NCBI GenBank assembly: GCA_002150815.3
Contig: NDFF03000370.1
Span: 744,001 to 808,000, forward strand
DNA from: Grammothele lineata
Taxonomy: Eukaryota > Basidiomycota > Agaricomycetes > Polyporales > Polyporaceae
Length of the DNA: 64,000 nt
Direction: 5' to 3'
In this document: in pieces, positions 59,407-64,000 of the stretch
How the letters are laid out: each line of letters starts with the position of its first letter
How positions within the stretch are numbered: the first letter of the stretch is position 1
The notes under the pieces: model-generated
Told to the model about the DNA's origin: nothing
Database searches by the model: none
The model's input: only the letters and a program-made list of their open reading frames with translations
Position numbers and translations under genes: made by a program

Positions 59407-60819
59407 ATGTCCTCCTCTCCTATCCCTCTCAGTGACACCGTTGTTTCTACTAAACGTTCCGCTTCCTTAGATATCATAGCCTCTCGCATTAGCAGGCGTA
59501 AAACTACAGACAGTTCAGCCAACAAGTCTCTCCTTTTGGATACCCTCCCCTCTCCCTCCCTGAATGCCTCGACAAGGAGGCGCGTTAACCCGGACAGTTT
59601 AGCTGTGCGTCTAGGACCGGAACTTGTCGCCGAGCTGCAGAGCTACGTCAAGCCTGGTGCCGTCGAGATGCCTTCTTTCGCCATTCGGCAGGACATCCAA
59701 AAGCGCCACAATGTAGACCGTAGGCACATCTACGACTGGTTCCACAGCAAGGGCCTTCGTGTCACCAAGGAAGACAAACGCGCAACCGTCGAGCAGAAGA
59801 CCGACACGATGCGCATGCACGTGAGTAAGCTCGCCTGACCGTCCCTGTATATGCTTACAATGGGTTTACAGAGACGCATGCGGCGAGAAGGAATCATTCC
59901 ATCGGCTTCGACGACGACAAAATCTCGACCTCGCCCGAGCAAACCGGGCACAAACTCCTCAAAACCCATCGCTGCGACTACCTCTCTGGGGATGCCTCAA
60001 TTGTGCGCTCTTCCACCAGTCCACGCTCCGGTTACTATGGACGACGATATATCTCACGCTTGGCCCTCTCTACCGGCGACTACCTTACTCAGAAGTCTAT
60101 CGTCCACACTAGACACTCACTCGCGTCCGTCTCCAAGCGTATCTCACGAAGCTCTCATCGACTGCGTCTCCCCCCTATCTGAAGATGTTCCTCTCGACCA
60201 ATCCCAACGTGTGGCCTACTATGAAACGCTCGCTCGGATACTAGGACCTGCCGAAGGAATCCAAGAATGCGTGGGAAGCTACAGCGCGTACATGGCCAAG
60301 CAGACGGAAATCTACTACGAGCGGGTATTGTCTCCTAGTAGCTCTGTATCGGACACCTGTCAAACGCCTATGTCTTCTGGTGACCTCTACCCATCTTACA
60401 GCTACACCGGCGGCTCTCTTTTATCTGGGTCTATCGGGCTCGGTCTTACATCCATTGACATGTCTTCTTCCGTCATCTCTGACGGCTTATTTTGCGACAA
60501 GAACGCCATCTGCTCCAGTTACGAACCCGATTTTAAGCTCGACGACTTACTTGTCAGCCCGGTTCTAGCCGATGCCTCTCTCCCTCGGCCGAAGACTGTC
60601 TCTTTCGCGGCGCTGGAGCAAGATGTTCATAACTTCTCGACAATGTTCGTCGCAGACTCTTATTCCTCCTTCAATTACTCTTCGAGCTCTCTCGCTGGAG
60701 CGCTCGACGAACAGCTGCACACGGTTGCCGCTGATCATGACGCAAGGAAACGAAGTAGAGACTGGAACCGACCGCGGATGGGAAGACCTCGGGCTTATTC
60801 CGCCGGTGGTGGGATTTAG
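59407..60819 (+). CDS. Homeodomain-like protein (uncharacterised)
   Basis: Coding exons 59407..59820 and 59872..60819 give 453 residues. Near the N terminus (about residues 60-125) a helical region ends in RRHIYDWFHSKGLRVTKEDK, which has the WF(H/N)xxxxR recognition helix of homeodomains but no exact typical WFQNRR; the preceding helices (ELVAELQSYVKP, SFAIRQDIQKRHNVD) support a three-helix fold. The rest is Ser-rich and low complexity, with LDQSQRVAYYETLARILGPAEG as one ordered-looking block. Single HD-like proteins of this kind occur in Agaricomycetes; a role as transcription factor is an inference. The start is taken at MSSSPIPL because the upstream extension is hydrophobic and unlike the family. 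Confidence 0.68.
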
Positions 60820-63800
60820 ATGGGCCTTGTGGAGGCAAGTAGAGTCTTAGCCGTTGGTTGGCCCAGCCGCTCACCGTTCTGTAGTGTGCATAGGGTTCCG
60901 AATACCGCTCTTCCATTACTATTGGTTACCTTCTCATCTCACATGGGTGAACCTTCTATCCCATTGCACTCTATGGTTATTGCTGATCTATTGTGTGTCC
61001 TGAAGGCAGCACTGACGTGATCAACCTCGGGCCTCTGCCTCAATCAGTACTTCTATAGCCATTCCTCTCGTTCCGTTTCCTGTTGTGCTACCCCCTCTAA
61101 ACTCCGTTTCCCGGTTCTGCGAAACTTTCTTTGTACAAGGACAGTTTTCACTTGTTTTACCATCCTTTGTTCTCTTTTCATACCACTCTTTGAACCGGCG
61201 TCATGCGACGTCTGATCACCGCTCCTTTCTCAAGTTTATGATCTTCTTGATACGTCATTTTGTGTATCAAACTACTTCGGCTCACGATCAGCAGTCTCAT
61301 TACCGCTGTTTTCCGTGTCGGACCGACCTCATACCGACTTCGTTCAGCTACGGCAGCTACCCGCGGCACACTACCCGGACGAAGAGGCTCGTCGCACCCT
61401 CATAACCCAGTACTCGCGCACATGTTCAACGTAGCCCGAACACTTATTCTTAGACATGCCCTGACTAATGCCACCCGCCCCGGAGCTTGGCAGGTAATGT
61501 CGGGGGAAGACTCGCGCGGCCCACTGCATCCGCAACCGCGCGGCGGGAGATATCATGCCACGCCGTGATGAGCGAAACTTCTGAACCACATCGCGCGGGA
61601 CAGATGCACAGATAGGGAGGAGAGGACGCTGATGGCGGGCCGTACGCCCTGCAACGAGGCGAGTCGATAAGTCCTATGCCCGGGACTGACACAGCATGAT
61701 AGTTGACCACTGAAATCTACGACGAGGGGGCGACGTCACCCCTGCGTAGAATCAAATCTGACTGGAGCGAGCGCGAACCCTGCCCCATCGGGTTGCAAAT
61801 GCGGCGTCCCACTCGAAGGCGGCTACGCTGACGAGCTAGTGCTGCTGCGGTACTAGCGGACGCGCAGATGCGCGGATGCGGTCATACCCTGTGAAATCCC
61901 GGGGGCGAAACGAGATAACGGCGCCAGGCGGGACGTCGAACGTCGAACATCGAAGCCCGAAGCCCCTCTGAAGCTTACTCTCTCGTGTTTCCGAGCTCTT
62001 CCAAGTTCGCGAAGGAGGGTCTGGCCCCGTCCTGCATCTCCCTTTGTGCCACGGTGCGGCGATACGAGGGATGACGCCGAGCTCGGCGAGCATGGAGAAG
62101 GACTCGCCGCTCGGTATCCCGGCCGTGCGGCGGATCGGCGGGGCGGACAGCTTGAACTTGAGGTGGATCGGCTTCGACATCGTCGTGCGTGCCACGCGCT
62201 ACGCCCCACTTGATTATAGAGGCGACCTTGTACGGCGGCGACTGACCTAGCGAGCCTCCTGAGGGTGTCTCAGGCCTCAGCCGCGACGAGAAGTGCCTCG
62301 GGGAAAGCGACATGTGTGCGCCGCGGGGGCTGCAACCCCGACTGCCCGCTCTACGAGCGTGGCGAAGGCTGGAGTAGCGGGAGGAAGGGGGAGACCACAG
62401 GAGCGTCATCATCTAGCAAAAGCGCGTAGGTCGAGCTCCGAAGTTTGGTAAATGAATCTGGGAGTCCGAGGACAAGTCTGGGATTCAAGTAGCTCTCGCC
62501 GCGCGCGGCAGTTGAACGACGAATTCAATACATACGAACCCGCAGCCAGCACGGCATGACGCGGCGCAACGCGCACGTCCCCGTCTCGTGCCCGCTCTGG
62601 CCGTGCGACAGCATACGGACCGTGAGATTGGAAACGAGGTATTGAGGGCAGGACCAGACCCCCTCGGGGAGATCTCGCGCATCGGGGCGGCCCAGCCTCG
62701 CGTGCGGCGATGCGTCGAAGCGCAGCGCCCCGCAGGCGCGGATCCTCGTGTACGTAGTATGCGCGGCACACGCACACGCACACCGATCGTAATTGAGCGG
62801 TGCCGCCCCAAAGAGCAGCGAGAACCGAGCGGCGCCCCACCACAGGTCTAGGATGCGCTGCTGCTTCTGCCCTCGCCGTAGAGCAGAGGCGGGGCACCGC
62901 TGCACTGCGGCCATCCGTCGAGCACCGGTGCCTGCCAGAGCAAACCGGGGTGCAATACGGACTGCAATTGCAATGTTGGCAGACAGGGGCGCATCCTGTT
63001 GCCGCCTCGTGTGGCTGACGAGGAAGAAAGAAGGGGGCACATGCGCTCGCCGCTGAGTTCCCCCCAAGGCCCTCCGCGCTCAGGCTCAACTTCCTGCCAG
63101 TGCGCTGGGCCACAGGCATCGCTTTCGTCTACGAGGGCGGCTATCGATCACGTTTTTGCGCGCGAGCGTGCGATCTGGGCAGGCACGAAGGCCCAATGAG
63201 ATGGTTGGTAGACACAAGATGGTCGCGCGCGAAGGTCCGAAGGTCGAGATGGTCGGGACGATTGGGATGGTTCGAGATGGTCAAGATGGCCAGGACGAAG
63301 CCATCGAGCGTGAATGGCCGGACGGTCCTAGAGGGTTCGATGCAAGCCACAGCGGGAGCTGGCTGCCTATAACGGCTTGAGATTGTGGGCGACGAGAGAG
63401 GCACGACATGACACGCGCCTTTAATATCTACATCCATCGATGATCAACAGCGCGAGCGTGCGCTGGACGAGAGAGCAGGTTCGCGGAAGAAGTGGTCCCA
63501 TCGGGCGTACATGTTTTCCCCGCGCGCGGGGCTAGCGCAAGAGATGGGATCAGTTTACACGGACCCTCGCCTAGAAGACCCACACGTTGTGTACCTGCGG
63601 GGGTAGCCAATAATGCCGCGTCGTCGTCTGTCGTCGTCCATGAACGGAGACCCATCGGAGGTCGTGCGATCCCAACAGAACCCGACACGGTCACGCGACT
63701 GTTTCAGGGACGGCGTTCAGTAATCAGTGCCATATCCGGACGTCCTTCGTCCTTCGGGGTGCCGCCTGGGCCCCGTGGCGTTTTCGGCCACACAGTAGAT

Positions 63801-64000
63801 GCGGGGTGGGATCGAGAACGAGTGTCTTGAACGTCTTCCTTGTGGGTAGTTATTTGCGGCGAAGTTTCTCGGAGCCTAGACGGACGGAACTGGCATATCC
63901 ATACAGGAATCGTAGAGCGATGGAGAGGTGATCGACCCGCCGGAATCTGGGGTAGTGACGTGTAGCTGTTTAGGAAGAATAGATTCTTGGGAGGTACATA
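60820..64000. other. No supported gene to the right edge
   Basis: About 3.2 kb with no confident coding sequence. On the minus strand, 62040-62195, one frame shows strong GC3 codon use and reads MSKPIHLKFKLSAPPIRRTA onward for about 47 codons, but I could not extend it with plausible splice sites. The rest contains many long GC-rich frames without motifs. A GATGGT repeat lies at 63.2 kb. Confidence 0.4.
63200..63291. repeat. Degenerate GATGGT repeats
   Basis: Five GATGGT copies and one GATGGC within about 92 bp at irregular spacing, in non-coding DNA. Slippage or low complexity is likely. Confidence 0.5.

Noticed and set aside
63326..63345. GGGTTCGATGC, resembling a tRNA T-loop
   Set aside because: No matching acceptor, D or anticodon arms nearby.
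1..64000. Transposons, CRISPR arrays, rRNA or tRNA genes
   Set aside because: None recognised by eye on either strand; an absence by inspection only, which a RepeatMasker and tRNAscan-SE run would settle.

Overview
The window is nuclear DNA of a filamentous basidiomycete, most likely an Agaricomycete; a polypore-type wood-decay fungus is my guess, not shown by the sequence. Reasons: dense, intron-rich genes (introns mostly 45-75 nt, GT..AG with short branch-point-like motifs), GC-rich third codon positions, CT-rich or TATA-bearing start regions, and families typical of this group (full-length PDR transporter with asymmetric ATP sites, single-pass 'jelly-roll plus tail' surface proteins, LaeA-like methyltransferases). 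I rebuilt 22 protein genes exon by exon. Each complete model closes in frame; one (crotonase) runs off the left edge. I saw no rRNA, tRNA, CRISPR or clear transposon.

Layout. 0-5.4 kb: crotonase (partial, -), BMT5-like rRNA methyltransferase (-), RAMP4/SERP1-like ER protein (+), RBBP4/HAT2-type WD40 histone chaperone (-), ATP synthase subunit e (-). 5.8-14.4 kb: an acidic/Gly-Arg protein resembling INO80 subunit Ies4 (+), then DOP1 with 29 coding exons (+). 15.1-23 kb: nucleobindin/Ssp120-like EF-hand protein (-) head to head with a PDR-type ABC-G transporter (+). 23.4-30.1 kb: prefoldin subunit 1 (-), U5 snRNP GTPase SNU114 (+), calnexin (+). 30.3-37.7 kb: SKI2 RNA helicase (-) and a single-pass membrane protein (+). 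37.7-45.7 kb: two gene-poor stretches around a SAM methyltransferase (-). 45.7-56.9 kb: IST1 (-), SH3-RasGEF (+), RAB5 (-), a Mei2-like double-RRM protein (+), a LAMTOR2-like roadblock protein (+). 57.5-60.8 kb: COQ1 (+) and a homeodomain-like protein (+). 60.8-64 kb: no supported gene.

Most genes are conserved housekeeping functions: RNA metabolism (BMT5, SNU114, SKI2, Mei2-like), chromatin (RBBP4-like, Ies4-like), ER quality control (RAMP4-like, calnexin) and endosome/TOR traffic (DOP1, IST1, RAB5, LAMTOR2-like). Many neighbours are divergent pairs sharing 0.25-1.1 kb. I did not find a clearly new multi-gene system. The best leads are fine-scale gene structure (6-nt and 11-nt microexons, an ATG-only exon, three GC-AG introns, several 3n stop-free introns), family deviations (RGG-rich insert in SKI2, Mei2-like protein without RRM3, divergent LAMTOR2), and coding-like but unassigned frames in the gene-poor stretches.
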